From Methanomicrobiales archaeon (lineage in GTDB: Archaea; Halobacteriota; Methanomicrobia; Methanomicrobiales; JACTUA01), in NCBI GenBank assembly GCA_015660865.1, contig JACTUA010000001.1, forward strand, positions 1 through 64,000: DNA of 64,000 nt, given 5' to 3'. Both the position numbers and the translations under genes were made by a program. Below, in pieces: positions 1 through 8,845 of this stretch. Within the stretch, counting starts at the first letter, position 1. Every line of letters begins with the position of its first letter. Below the pieces are notes generated by a model, which did not search any database, was not told where the DNA came from, and worked only from the letters and a program-made list of their open reading frames with translations.

Positions 1-1095
1 TGGTACTTCAATCCGGTCACCGGGAACTGTAACTGGAAGTACCGGAAGATGATCACCATCGACCATACCAAAGTCTCTGCTGACCAGTCCAGCTTCCCGG
101 TCCTCGTGAGCCTCACGGACACGGATCTCTCAGCCAAAGCCCAGAGCAATGGCAATGACATCCTCTTTACCTCTTCCGACGGCACAACCAAGCTCAACCA
201 TGAGATCGAGAACTACACGAGCAGCACCGGTTCCCTTGTTGCATGGGTGGGTGTCCCGACCCTCTCCTCGGCAACCGATACGGTCCTTTACCTGTACTAC
301 GGGAACTCAACTGCGACCGGCCAGCAGAACCCCGCGGCGGTCTGGGACGCGAACTTCAAGGCCGTGTGGCACCTGGTCGAGGTGGGCAGCACGGGGGCGA
401 ACGCCTACAGCGACAGCACCTCCAATGCCAACAACGGGCAGGGAGGCGGCGGAACCGCCGGCGCGGTCCCTGCCCAGGCCGCGGGGCAGATCAGTTATGG
501 GCAGAGTTTTGACGGTGCCAATGATTACATTGCTACAACAAATCTGGTTAGTTCCCCCCCGCCATATGGTTCGGCATTTACGGAATCCATCTGGTTCCAG
601 ACCACGAGCTCGGTTGAAGCGAAGCTCATCAGTCTTGAAAACCAACGAACCGGAACAGGGTCGAGTGCTATCGATTGGATGATTTACATGGAACCGACTG
701 GAAACGTGGTGGGCGGGGTATATAGCGGCGGTTCGAAAACTATCATTAGCTCGCCAATGAATAATGGCAACTGGCATTATGCGGTTTTAACTTATTATAA
801 CCAATCTTCGACCGATACAAACCTTAGTTTGTATGTTGACGGGAGCTTTATCGGTAGTAAAACTAGTGTAACCCCCCAGACCATGACCGGCTACCTTAGG
901 ATGGGGTCATACCACATAAGTGGCAATTGGCCGCCCGGTGTTGTAGCAGATGGTTACTACTCGGGGGCACTCGACGAGGCGCGCTATTCGACTATCAACC
1001 GATCCTCCACCTGGATCGCGACCGAGTACGCGAACCAGAACAGTCCCTCCACCTTCTCCTCTGTGGGGAACGAGGAGACGTGGTGGAAGTGCTGA
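1..1095 (+). CDS. DUF2341/LamG-type surface protein, 5'-truncated by window
   Basis: The frame is open from base 1, so the true start lies upstream; 364 codons are visible. Window residues about 13-110 match the DUF2341 pattern (YRKMITIDHTKVS, then DILFTSSDGTTKL, then LYLYYGN). Residues about 118-355 resemble a concanavalin/LamG carbohydrate-binding fold (VWDANFKAVWHL, QSFDGANDYI, LDEARYS). Such proteins are normally exported or cell-surface proteins that bind glycans or mediate adhesion. The protein ends shortly after the LamG-like domain with no visible anchor. Codon use changes inside the gene: about 500-955 is clearly more AT-rich than either side. The substrate cannot be told. Confidence 0.8.
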   Translation, partial: WYFNPVTGNCNWKYRKMITIDHTKVSADQSSFPVLVSLTDTDLSAKAQSNGNDILFTSSDGTTKLNHEIENYTSSTGSLVAWVGVPTLSSATDTVLYLYYGNSTATGQQNPAAVWDANFKAVWHLVEVGSTGANAYSDSTSNANNGQGGGGTAGAVPAQAAGQISYGQSFDGANDYIATTNLVSSPPPYGSAFTESIWFQTTSSVEAKLISLENQRTGTGSSAIDWMIYMEPTGNVVGGVYSGGSKTIISSPMNNGNWHYAVLTYYNQSSTDTNLSLYVDGSFIGSKTSVTPQTMTGYLRMGSYHISGNWPPGVVADGYYSGALDEARYSTINRSSTWIATEYANQNSPSTFSSVGNEETWWKC

Positions 1096-1231
1096 TCCCT
1101 GTACCGTTGTGAGATCCGATATTTCCGTCATACCGCATCTCCCCTCCGATTATTCCGAAGGATTCCCCAAAAACGGGAATTGAAGATCTGATTTGATTTT
1201 GGGGGTCTGAAGGGGGACAGAAAAAGGATGG

Positions 1232-1648
1232 TCAGCCCCTTTTCTTCCCCTTGTCCTTCTTCCCTTTCCCTTCCTTCTTCTCCTCCTTCTTCCCCATGGA
1301 GGAGATGTCTACCATGTACCTGGCATCCTTCCCGAGACCCACCACCATGTCGTTGCTCTCGGCGAGCTTCTTCAGGTTCAGCTCGTAGCTCCCGGGGGAG
1401 AGGATGCGGATGGACTCGATCTTTCCCCGGACGTCGCCAGCCTTCGACGAATCGTCCACCACCTCGAGCACCTCCTCGTTCGTCTCCTTCGCGATCTCGG
1501 AGATGGTTTTCTCCTCGAGCACGTCGCGGTGCCGGTGCTCCTCCCGGATGTAGAGGAACTTCTTGCTGCCGCAGCTCGGGCAGCCCTTCAGGATCTCGGT
1601 GGACCCGTCCTTGAACTCCCTCCCGCATTTCGTGCACTTGTGAGGCAT
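1232..1648 (-). CDS. Zn-ribbon protein (COG3364/DUF2072-like)
   Basis: This 138-residue protein opens with a zinc ribbon: CTKCG near residue 4 and CPSCG near residue 24. A helical region carrying KTISEIAKETNEEV follows, then a Lys/Gly/Glu-rich tail (about the last 22 residues) that may be disordered. It is the last gene of a three-gene minus-strand operon with a GTPase and a DUF2073 protein; only 4 bases separate it from the DUF2073 gene. The trio is, to my knowledge, a conserved archaeal neighbourhood of unproven function. A role in RNA or ribosome-linked GTPase work is inference only. Confidence 0.75.
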   Translation of the reverse strand: MPHKCTKCGREFKDGSTEILKGCPSCGSKKFLYIREEHRHRDVLEEKTISEIAKETNEEVLEVVDDSSKAGDVRGKIESIRILSPGSYELNLKKLAESNDMVVGLGKDARYMVDISSMGKKEEKKEGKGKKDKGKKRG

Positions 1649-1652
1649 CTGC

Positions 1653-2024
1653 TTACCGCGAGGAGACCCAGGCTGAGATGAGGTCCTTCTCCCTCTTGAT
1701 CATCCTGAGCTGGTTCGCCGGGCCTATGACCGTGAGCCGGGACTCGGGGCGCTTCCCCACGAACCGGGAGATGATGCCGGAGATCCCTTCCGCTGCTTCC
1801 CGCGCCGGGTAGGTCTCCATCTCGATACCGGTGAACCCGTCGGGCATGATCTCCATCATCGTGATCTCGATGAGCTTGGAGGCCTCCTCGGGGGGGAGCC
1901 CCTTCTCGAGGACCACGATGTTCCCCTTCTTCACGTCGTCGAGGATGAGCCGGATCTTCTCCATGGGGGTGAGGCGGAGGAGCCTTTCCTCGGAGATGAG
2001 GTCGATCTGAATACCCTGCGCCAT
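1653..2024 (-). CDS. DUF2073 family protein
   Basis: A 123-residue protein of the archaeal DUF2073 type (IQIDLISEERL at the start, GFTGIEMETYP in the middle, ISRFVGKRPESRLTVIGPA near the end). It lies directly after the Era-like GTPase gene. A GTG at 2033 overlaps the GTPase stop, but the ATG at 2024 has a GGTGA ribosome-binding sequence a few bases upstream and is preferred. No catalytic motif is visible. Constant pairing with the GTPase suggests an accessory or partner subunit; this is inference from context. Confidence 0.72.
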   Translation of the reverse strand: MAQGIQIDLISEERLLRLTPMEKIRLILDDVKKGNIVVLEKGLPPEEASKLIEITMMEIMPDGFTGIEMETYPAREAAEGISGIISRFVGKRPESRLTVIGPANQLRMIKREKDLISAWVSSR

Positions 2025-2029
2025 GCCCC

Positions 2030-2671
2030 TCACCCGAACTTCTCGGTCATGATCTCGTAGAGCTGTTCAACATTCGACCCGTCCAGGCTCGAGATGGGGA
2101 CCACCGGGTGCTGGGGGAAGGCACTCCGGATCCGGTTCGGGGCCGCCTCGGGGAGGTCGATCTTGTTCGCGACGATGATGACCGGGAGCTTCCTCGACTC
2201 GATGATCCCGACCATCATGATGTTCACCTGCATGAAGGGGTCGAGGGTCGCGTCAAGCATGTAGATAACCCCGTCGATATCCTCCCGGAGCCAGTGCATC
2301 GCCTCGGCGACACCTTCGGTCGCTTCCCGGGCCCTCGTCACCGCCTCCTCTTTGGAGAGCCCGAAGTTCATGAACTCCCGGTAATCGATCTTCGTGGTCA
2401 CCCCGGGCGTATCGACGATATCGATATCCACCGAGTCCCCGTTCACCCCCGTGATGGTGATGTTCTCCTTCCGGAGCGCCCGGCGGGTCTCGTGGGGGAT
2501 CTCGGAGACCGCGCCCATGTTATCCCCGGTCCAGTCCCTCACGATCCGGTTCGCGAGGGTGGTCTTCCCTGCATTGGGCGGGCCGTAGATCCCGATCCTC
2601 GCCCTCCGCTTCTTGAAGAAGATCTTCAGGAAGTGCGAGAACTTCTTCCTCGTTCTGACAAAGATACTCAT
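2030..2671 (-). CDS. Era-like small GTPase
   Basis: A 213-residue P-loop GTPase. The G1 motif GPPNAGKT lies at residues 30-37, the G3 motif DTPG at 87-90, the G4 motif NKID at 169-172 and a G5-like SSL near 193. A basic, aromatic N-terminal stretch (about residues 6-24) precedes the G domain and could contact membrane or RNA. There is no KH domain, so it is not bacterial Era itself. It is the first gene of the operon with the DUF2073 and Zn-ribbon genes, and a TATA-like box lies about 60 bases upstream of the ATG. Confidence 0.85.
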   Translation of the reverse strand: MSIFVRTRKKFSHFLKIFFKKRRARIGIYGPPNAGKTTLANRIVRDWTGDNMGAVSEIPHETRRALRKENITITGVNGDSVDIDIVDTPGVTTKIDYREFMNFGLSKEEAVTRAREATEGVAEAMHWLREDIDGVIYMLDATLDPFMQVNIMMVGIIESRKLPVIIVANKIDLPEAAPNRIRSAFPQHPVVPISSLDGSNVEQLYEIMTEKFG

Positions 2672-2730
2672 TCCATTCCCCCAGATTCTCCCGTGATAGT
2701 GCTTCTTTATGGTAAATTTCTCCTTTCCGG

Positions 2731-2740
2731 CATATATAAT
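2731..2740 (-). promoter_or_regulatory. TATA box for the GTPase operon
   Basis: On the minus strand the sequence reads ATTATATATG, close to the archaeal TATA consensus, 60 bases before the GTPase start. This predicts a leader of roughly 35 bases. Confidence 0.5.
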
Positions 2741-2815
2741 CCTCCGTGCGCTCCCTCCCCTTTTTCCACCCGGCCGCCCCGTATCGCCCCGGTTTTCTCA
2801 CGGTGAGAAGAATTC

Positions 2816-2823
2816 TTTTATAC
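2816..2823 (+). promoter_or_regulatory. TATA box for the CBS-domain gene cluster
   Basis: TTTTATAC lies in the divergent intergenic region, about 70 bases before the chosen start of the first CBS gene. It is the only good TATA candidate before the five-gene cluster, which is then closely spaced to 6784. Confidence 0.45.
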
Positions 2824-2892
2824 TGCTTTCACCTAGTAAGAGTGAAACTCCATAATAGTGCGAACCTCAATTCAGTTTCTAGGGTAGTCTCT

Positions 2893-3456
2893 ATGTCCCA
2901 GAAAAGGCCAACCATCCAGTTCGAGACTCGCGTCCCCCTCCGAGAGGTGATGCGATACCCCCCTACCACCATCGACTCTGATGCAACGGTGGCAAACGCG
3001 TCCCTTGCCATGTGCCGCGACAAGGTGGGGAGCTGCATCGTTCTCGAGAACAACTTCCCCATCGGGATCATCACCGAGGAGGATATCAACTGCAAGGTTG
3101 TGGCCAAGGACCGGAAGCCCTCGGATGTCTATGTCAAGGATGCCATGTCCTCCCCCCTCATCACCATCAGCGCCGGGAAGTCGGCGGGGGATGCGGCGAA
3201 GATGATGGTTGCGCACAAGGTTCGCCGGCTCCCCGTCGTCGAGGGGCAGAAGGTCGTGGGGATCGTCACCGTCCGGGATATCCTCTCCGTGGCGAGCGCG
3301 ATGGAGGAGATCCTCGCGGAGCTCATCGACGTGAACCGTGAGGAGATCCTCGAGATGGGGGTCTGCGACCGGTGCGGCACGATGTCCGACGAACTCCGCC
3401 GGAGCGACAACCTGATGCTCTGCCCCGCCTGCAGGACGGAGGATCTCCTCGTATGA
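2893..3456 (+). CDS. CBS-pair protein with C-terminal zinc ribbon
   Basis: A 187-residue protein with two CBS motifs (about residues 20-75 and 85-145; GSCIVLENNFPIGIITEED and VRRLPVVEGQKVVGIVTVRD). The C-terminal ribbon carries CDRCG and CPAC. CBS pairs bind adenosyl ligands (AMP, ATP, SAM) as energy or metabolite sensors. The frame extends further upstream, but that part does not look coding and the ATG at 2893 gives the normal CBS N-terminus. The next gene starts inside its stop codon (ATGA). The zinc ribbon suggests contact with a nucleic acid or protein partner; the target is unknown. Confidence 0.85.
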   Translation: MSQKRPTIQFETRVPLREVMRYPPTTIDSDATVANASLAMCRDKVGSCIVLENNFPIGIITEEDINCKVVAKDRKPSDVYVKDAMSSPLITISAGKSAGDAAKMMVAHKVRRLPVVEGQKVVGIVTVRDILSVASAMEEILAELIDVNREEILEMGVCDRCGTMSDELRRSDNLMLCPACRTEDLLV

Positions 3457-4211
3457 AAACCGCCGAGAGCGTCATGGTGAAGGTGCCGGTCCTCTCCCTC
3501 ACCGACCACATCACCCGGGCACGGCAGATCCTCCGCGACGACGTCTTCCGCGAGGTCTATGTCCAGGACGAGAAGAAACACCTCGCCGGCTACGTGGACA
3601 TCACCGATGCCCTCCGGATCACCGACACCCGCTCCAACGTGACGGTGGAGGGGTTTCTCAAGGATGCGGTCAGCGTCTCACCAGCTGATACGCTGGAGCA
3701 AGTTGCGGTCGTTATCCGGGACGCCACGACCGACAGTGCGGCGGTTGTCGACGGGCAGCGCATCATCCTGGGCGCGGTCCTCCTCTCCGAGATATTCCCC
3801 ATCCTCATCACCCGCCACGAACTCAAGGGGTCTGTGGGAGACTGGATGAGCCGCCACGTGGTGACCGCCATGGCCCACGAGCCCATCCAGAAGGTGTACA
3901 CCCTCATCATGGAGAGCGGTTTCACCGCGTTTCCCGTTGTCTCGAAGAAGGAACTCGTGGGGATCGTATCCCGGCACGACCTCCTTGCTGCCGGGAGGGT
4001 GAGGAAAGCCCTCGACAACACGGCCCACGTGGAGGTGGAGTCGGTGATGACGAAGGAGGTCATCATCGTCACCCCCGAGGCAACCACAGCGGATGCAGCG
4101 AATCTCCTCGTCGGGCACGACATCAGCAGGATGCCTGTCGTGAAAGGCGGAAGGATAGTGGGGATCATCGACCGGCACGATGTGCTGAAGGGTCTTGTTT
4201 TTAAGCAGTGA
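3453..4211 (+). CDS. four-CBS-domain protein
   Basis: A 252-residue protein built only from four CBS motifs (about residues 1-60, 62-122, 124-185 and 190-250), for example FTAFPVVSKKELVGIVSRHD and ISRMPVVKGGRIVGIIDRHD. Two Bateman modules are expected to form a disk-like ligand-binding dimer. The start ATG overlaps the previous stop (ATGA), implying translational coupling. The first CBS motif is weak and lacks the typical glycine pattern. No effector domain is fused, so output must pass through a partner protein. Confidence 0.85.
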   Translation: MKTAESVMVKVPVLSLTDHITRARQILRDDVFREVYVQDEKKHLAGYVDITDALRITDTRSNVTVEGFLKDAVSVSPADTLEQVAVVIRDATTDSAAVVDGQRIILGAVLLSEIFPILITRHELKGSVGDWMSRHVVTAMAHEPIQKVYTLIMESGFTAFPVVSKKELVGIVSRHDLLAAGRVRKALDNTAHVEVESVMTKEVIIVTPEATTADAANLLVGHDISRMPVVKGGRIVGIIDRHDVLKGLVFKQ

Positions 4212-4232
4212 CCACAAAAGAGGTTGGGAACC

Positions 4233-5177
4233 ATGAACCGGAATAACAGGATCAATGAACGACAGGGGGATCGGCAGCTGAGGTTGCCGGGCAATTCCGA
4301 TCGGGGCCCGGTCAACTTCGAGTCCCGGAAGGCCGTTCGGGAAGGGGAGATCATGGCCATCGCGAGCACCGAGGTTGTCTCGGTACCCCCCACCATGACC
4401 ATCATCGGTGCCATCGAGAAGATGACAGAATGCGGCTTCCGGAGACTGCCTGTCACCGATGCCGGCACCCACCGGCTGCGGGGGATCGTGACCGCAGGGG
4501 ATATCATCGACATGATGGGCGGCGGGAACAAGTTCAACCTTGTCAGGAAGAAGCATGCAGGGAACCTGCTCGCCGCCATCAACGAGAACGTCCGCGCGAT
4601 CATGACCGAGAAGGTCCTCACGATCGGGAGCGATGCGAAGATCGCGGACACCGCCTCGCTCATCGTTGAGAAGAGGATAGGCGGGCTCCCCATCGTGGAT
4701 GCCGGGGAGGTTCTCGTCGGGATCGTCACCGAGCGCGACGTGATGAAGGTGCTCTCGTCAGAGAGGAGCCCGCGCCTCGTGGAGGAGATCATGTCCACCT
4801 CCCTCAAGGTGACAGGGCCCGAGACCCCCATCGGCGAAGCCACAAAGGAGATGATCACCCACCACTTCAGGAGGCTCCCGGTGGTGAAGGACGATGTCCT
4901 CTACGGGATCATCACGGCAACAGATATCATGAAGTACCTCGGGACCGGCCAGGTCTTCCAGCGCATGGTCACGGGGAACGTGGCCGAGGTGATGGCGCTC
5001 CCGGTCCGGACCCTGGTATCAGGGAACCTCCACACCATCGACCCGAAGAAGAACATCAACGAGGCCGCACGGGAGATGCTTGCCCGGAACGTCGGGGCGC
5101 TGCCGGTGATCGAGGACGCAAAGCTCGTGGGGCTCGTCACCGAGTTCGACCTCGTGAAAGCCTTTGCCAGGAGGTAA
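4233..5177 (+). CDS. four-CBS-domain protein with N-terminal extension
   Basis: A 314-residue protein with a polar extension of about 35 residues and then four CBS motifs (about 38-105, 110-170, 177-240 and 245-312). Recognisable cores are RRLPVTDAGTHRLRGIVTAGD, IGGLPIVDAGEVLVGIVTERD and VGALPVIEDAKLVGLVTEFD. The ATG at 4233 is preferred over the TTG at 4224, because the GAGGT ribosome-binding sequence overlaps that TTG. The gene begins 21 bases after the previous one and ends 3 bases before the next. Confidence 0.85.
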   Translation: MNRNNRINERQGDRQLRLPGNSDRGPVNFESRKAVREGEIMAIASTEVVSVPPTMTIIGAIEKMTECGFRRLPVTDAGTHRLRGIVTAGDIIDMMGGGNKFNLVRKKHAGNLLAAINENVRAIMTEKVLTIGSDAKIADTASLIVEKRIGGLPIVDAGEVLVGIVTERDVMKVLSSERSPRLVEEIMSTSLKVTGPETPIGEATKEMITHHFRRLPVVKDDVLYGIITATDIMKYLGTGQVFQRMVTGNVAEVMALPVRTLVSGNLHTIDPKKNINEAAREMLARNVGALPVIEDAKLVGLVTEFDLVKAFARR

Positions 5178-5180
5178 GGG

Positions 5181-6023
5181 ATGATCGCATCAGACATCAT
5201 GTCATCGCCGGTCTACGTGGTAGGGCCCCAGGAGAACGTCGCCCATGCCCGCCACCTCATGCTTGCCCACAAGATCTCGCGCCTGCCCGTGCTCGACGGG
5301 GACAATCTCGTGGGCATCATCACCAAGAAGGACCTCGCCTACCGGCTCAGGCAGTCGGACCCGATCTGGAGGCGGCGCCCGATCGACCGGATCCCTGTCC
5401 ACGTACTCATGGTCCCCGACCCGGTCTCGGTCGCCCCGGGCACGAGCGTGCGGGACATCGCCGCCCTCATGGTGGCCCGGGACTTCTCGGGGCTCCCTGT
5501 CCTCGACGGGAAGAAGCTCGTCGGGATGGTCACGAAGACCGATCTCCTCCGCTCGGCCTCGGTGAACAGCCTCACCGCGAGTGCCGCCGACCTCATGGGC
5601 GAGGCTGCGACCGTGAACCGCTACCACTCCCTCGACCATGTGATCAACCTCATCAGCGAGCGGAATGAACCCCTCGTCGTGGTGAACACCGACGGCACCC
5701 TGGCCGGGATCATCACCGAGAGCAACCTCGCATTCTTCAAATATTCCACCGATTCCAGCACTGGCCTTCCGGAGAAGGACGTGAAGATGCTGCGGAAGGG
5801 GGAGTCCGGCGGGAGGAAACGGATGAGGTACGTGATGGAGGTACACGCGGTTGCCGAGGATATCATGACCCGCCCGGTGATCACCATCGGGAAGGAGGCC
5901 CCTGTCACCGCTGCCGTGGCCCTGATGCGGGAGAACGGGATCAACTCCGTGGTCGTGGTCGATGGGACAAACCTCGCAGGGGTCGTGAACAGGGACAATA
6001 TCATCCGGGAGGTGGCAAAATGA
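5181..6023 (+). CDS. four-CBS-domain protein
   Basis: A 280-residue protein with four CBS motifs (about 1-60, 70-130, 133-190 and 220-280; ISRLPVLDGDNLVGIITKKD, FSGLPVLDGKKLVGMVTKTD, INSVVVVDGTNLAGVVNRDN). A basic linker of about 30 residues separates motifs 3 and 4. It begins 3 bases after the preceding stop, and its own stop overlaps the next start by 4 bases. By family it should bind an adenosyl ligand. No partner enzyme is encoded in the cluster. Confidence 0.85.
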   Translation: MIASDIMSSPVYVVGPQENVAHARHLMLAHKISRLPVLDGDNLVGIITKKDLAYRLRQSDPIWRRRPIDRIPVHVLMVPDPVSVAPGTSVRDIAALMVARDFSGLPVLDGKKLVGMVTKTDLLRSASVNSLTASAADLMGEAATVNRYHSLDHVINLISERNEPLVVVNTDGTLAGIITESNLAFFKYSTDSSTGLPEKDVKMLRKGESGGRKRMRYVMEVHAVAEDIMTRPVITIGKEAPVTAAVALMRENGINSVVVVDGTNLAGVVNRDNIIREVAK

Positions 6024-6784
6024 ACGTCCGAGCCGTGATGGCAAAGCCGGCATCGATCGCGAAGTCTGCATTCATCACCGAGGCCCTCGAGAAGATGCTC
6101 GCCGGGAGGGTGGATCCCCTCATCGTCACGAATAACAGTGAGGTCATCGGGACCATCTCGAGGAGGACCATCGCCGAGATCATGGGGTCCAAGAAGAACG
6201 CTCAGATCTCCCCCACCAAGATCCATGTCGCCAACCATGTGAAGGATGACTTCACGAGCGCTTACCCGGACCAGTCGGTCGATATCCTGGTACCCCTCCT
6301 CCAGGCCTCCAAGGTCGTGGTGGTGCTTGACAGCGACCACCACCTCATCGGACAGGTCGGGTACGGTGACCTCCTGAAGGTGATGAGGCCGGTCATACCC
6401 ATCGAGAGGATGATGGAGAAGGCCTATACCATCCAGGCGGATGAGCGGGTCGTCCACTTAAGAAGGAGGATGCTCGACGACAGCATCACCCGGTTCGTCG
6501 TCACGGCGAACGGGTCCATCGTGGGGATCGTCACCGAGACGGACGTAGCCACCTCCCTCCGCAGCTTCCGGGAGATGGTGGAGACGAAGCACCAGGACGC
6601 ACGGATCAGGAACCTCATCGTGAGCGACATCATGTCCGCCCCGGTGATCGCGGCCGAGAAGACCGTTGCGGTACCCGACGCCGTTGACCTGATGCTCGGG
6701 AAGGGCATCTCAGCCCTTCCCATCACCGAGGCAGGCCAGCTCGCGGGCCTGCTCACCCTGGAGTCCCTGGTGAAGGCGCTCTAA
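6020..6784 (+). CDS. four-CBS-domain protein, last gene of the cluster
   Basis: A 254-residue protein with four CBS-like motifs (about 1-55, 65-120, 125-180 and 195-254; ITRFVVTANGSIVGIVTETD, ISALPITEAGQLAGLLTLES). The first two are more diverged than those of the other cluster members. The start overlaps the previous stop (ATGA). A T-rich tract 20 bases after the stop is a plausible terminator, so the CBS cluster looks like one transcription unit. Confidence 0.82.
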   Translation: MNVRAVMAKPASIAKSAFITEALEKMLAGRVDPLIVTNNSEVIGTISRRTIAEIMGSKKNAQISPTKIHVANHVKDDFTSAYPDQSVDILVPLLQASKVVVVLDSDHHLIGQVGYGDLLKVMRPVIPIERMMEKAYTIQADERVVHLRRRMLDDSITRFVVTANGSIVGIVTETDVATSLRSFREMVETKHQDARIRNLIVSDIMSAPVIAAEKTVAVPDAVDLMLGKGISALPITEAGQLAGLLTLESLVKAL

Positions 6785-6800
6785 AGGATCGGAATCCATC

Positions 6801-6810
6801 TATTTTTTCT
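6801..6810 (+). terminator. T-tract terminator after CBS cluster
   Basis: A run of Ts (TATTTTTTCT) lies 17-26 bases after the last CBS stop codon. Archaeal termination commonly uses such T-rich tracts without a hairpin. Confidence 0.35.
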
Positions 6811-7011
6811 GATCTGAAGCGGATCATTCCCACTCTCACTGTCGGCAGAGGATCGTGATCCTCCCCTTGATGCCATAATAAAATCGCAACCTTCTTATCC
6901 AGATCCACATGATTAATAATGTAAGATCTCTGAACCTGAAGAGGTTCTCCCTCGAAGGCGGGATCTCCAGGGATCTATCATGGATGTCCGAAACTCACGG
7001 AGTTGTGGTTG

Positions 7012-7617
7012 ATGGAAACAGGAACTGAGAAGAAACTTGAGGTAAAGAACTTTGACCTGACCGCGAACCCGGCCCCTCTGGGCCTGCTCGGGTTCGGGAT
7101 CACAACGGTTCTCCTGAACCTTCATAACGCCGGGTTCTTCGCCCTGGGCTCGATGATCCTTGCCATGGGGATCTTCTACGGCGGCCTCGCCCAGATATTC
7201 GCCGGCGTGATGGAATGGAAGAAGGGGAATACCTTCGGGACCACGGCATTCCTCTCCTACGGGTTCTTCTGGCTGAGCCTGGTCGCCCTCATCGTTCTCC
7301 CCAAGCTGGGGCTCGCAGATGCCTCGAACAACGTTTCCATGGCAGCGTACCTCTTCATGTGGGGCCTCTTCACCGCCGTGATGTTCATCGCCACCCTGAA
7401 CCACTCCCGCGCGATGCAGCTCGTCTTCGGCTCCCTCGCCCTGCTCTTCTTCCTCCTCGCTGCCGGAGAGGCAACCATGAACGGGGCGATCACGATGGTT
7501 GCAGGATACGAGGGGATCCTCTGCGGCCTCTCGGCGGTATACTCGGGCCTGGCCCAGGTGCTGAACGAGGCGTACAGGAGGACCGTCGCTCCCCTTGGAA
7601 TGATGAAGAAGGCCTGA
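7012..7617 (+). CDS. GPR1/FUN34/YaaH (SatP) family acetate/succinate transporter
   Basis: A 201-residue integral membrane protein with six predicted helices. The family signature [11 protein letters not shown] sits near residues 18-28, just before helix 1, and a second family-like stretch, [20 protein letters not shown], follows at about 55-75. The family moves acetate and related monocarboxylates with protons. In a methanogen it would supply or release acetate for acetyl-CoA synthesis (inference). The ATG at 7012 is chosen over a TTG at 7003. It stands alone, with about 230 bases upstream and 265 downstream. Confidence 0.88.
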   Translation: METGTEKKLEVKNFDLTANPAPLGLLGFGITTVLLNLHNAGFFALGSMILAMGIFYGGLAQIFAGVMEWKKGNTFGTTAFLSYGFFWLSLVALIVLPKLGLADASNNVSMAAYLFMWGLFTAVMFIATLNHSRAMQLVFGSLALLFFLLAAGEATMNGAITMVAGYEGILCGLSAVYSGLAQVLNEAYRRTVAPLGMMKKA

Positions 7618-7846
7618 TTTCAGGAATTCCTCCCGGAACGAATTGAGATGCTGGGGGCGATCTCCGCCCCATCTTCGCGAGGCGATTCGATGCCCCGGAG
7701 AGAGAATGCCAGGGTCGGATCCGGCTCTCCCGATCCTCAAGACGCAGGGAGAAGTATATGCCCGATCGCTCGTTCCATAGATATGCCCGTCCCTTCCCAT
7801 CCCGGGGAACGGGCCGCCTCGCCGGCATGACCGAAACCCCCAATTC

Positions 7847-7855
7847 TTTTTATCC
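7847..7855 (+). promoter_or_regulatory. TATA box for deoxyhypusine synthase
   Basis: TTTTTATCC lies about 30 bases before the chosen ATG, predicting a very short leader. A GAGAGG sequence just before the ATG could still act as a ribosome-binding site. Confidence 0.45.
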
Positions 7856-7882
7856 TTGGGCGGCAACGATGAGAGAGGACGT

Positions 7883-8845
7883 ATGAAGCCCACGCAACCT
7901 GTCGTACCGGCCGAGAACGTCGGGGAGCTCCTTGCCGGTATGGCAAAGACGGGGTTCCAGGGGCGGAGGCTCGGGGAGTCGGTGGAGGTCTGGGCGGCGA
8001 TGATCCGTGACCCTGAGTGCACCATCTTCCTCGGGCTCTCGGGGGCGATGATACCGGCAGGCATGCAAAGGATCCTCATGGAGCTCGCGGACCGGAATTA
8101 CTTTGACGTGCTCGTCTCCACGGGGGCGAACATCTTCCACGACACCTGCGAGCACCTGGGGGTCCGCCACTACCAGGGGCATCACCATGCAGACGACGCG
8201 GAGCTCTTGTCAAGGGGGATCGACAGGATCCACGATATCTATGCCTATGAGAAGGAGTTCCGGGCGGTGGACCAGCGGATCGCCGATTTCGCGAGGGAGA
8301 TCTCACCGTTCAAGGGCTCTTCCCGGGAGTTCATCGAGCGCCTGGGCCGGTACCTCCGGAAGGAGGCGCCCCAGGCAAGGTCTCTCACCACCACCTGCGT
8401 TGAGAAGGGCATCCCCATCTTCATCCCCGCACTCGCCGACTCCTCCATCGGGATCGGCCTCGTGATGGCACGCCGGCAGGGAGTTACCGTGGAGGTCGAC
8501 CAGATCGCGGACGTGGAGGAGATCACCCGGATGGTGGAGAACTCGAAGAAGACAGGGGTCGTGTACGTCGGCGGCGGCGTCCCCAAGAACTTCATCCAGC
8601 AGACCCAGGTCGTCGCCTCCATCCATGAAAAGGACCTGGGCGGCCATGACTATGCCATCCAGTACACGACGGATGCACCCCACTGGGGGGGCCTCTCGGG
8701 GTGCACCTTCGAGGAGGCGGTCTCCTGGGGCAAGGAGTCCCCCGCCTCCCCCAAGGTCCAGGTCTTCTGCGACGCGACCATCGCCCTCCCCCTGGTCGCC
8801 TCGGCCCTCGTCGCGAGGGGGGAGAGACGGGAGAAGAAAAGCTAA
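7883..8845 (+). CDS. dys: deoxyhypusine synthase
   Basis: A 320-residue enzyme that transfers the aminobutyl group of spermidine to a lysine of aIF5A, the first step of hypusine formation. Visible family motifs are TGANIFHDTCEHLG (NAD-binding side), HHADDAELL, GIPIFIPALADSSIG, VYVGGGVPKN and EAVSWGKE; the lysine of SWGK aligns with the lysine that forms the enzyme intermediate. The ATG at 7883 gives the usual length. Its last 20 codons recur, 87% identical, 1.6 kb downstream at 10403-10474 after an AT-rich insert, suggesting the present 3' end was supplied by an integration or duplication event. Confidence 0.93.
   Translation: MKPTQPVVPAENVGELLAGMAKTGFQGRRLGESVEVWAAMIRDPECTIFLGLSGAMIPAGMQRILMELADRNYFDVLVSTGANIFHDTCEHLGVRHYQGHHHADDAELLSRGIDRIHDIYAYEKEFRAVDQRIADFAREISPFKGSSREFIERLGRYLRKEAPQARSLTTTCVEKGIPIFIPALADSSIGIGLVMARRQGVTVEVDQIADVEEITRMVENSKKTGVVYVGGGVPKNFIQQTQVVASIHEKDLGGHDYAIQYTTDAPHWGGLSGCTFEEAVSWGKESPASPKVQVFCDATIALPLVASALVARGERREKKS
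8780..8845 (+). repeat. 3' end of the deoxyhypusine synthase gene, copy 1 (in gene)
   Basis: The final 22 codons of the gene, encoding IALPLVASALVARGERREKKS. They match the separate copy at 10403-10474 codon for codon without gaps for 20 codons (8 mismatches in 60 bases). Confidence 0.85.

Noticed and set aside
3590-4858. 422-codon frame antisense to two CBS genes
   Set aside because: Ser/Arg/Thr-rich shadow without any recognised fold; the sense frames show repeated CBS motifs.
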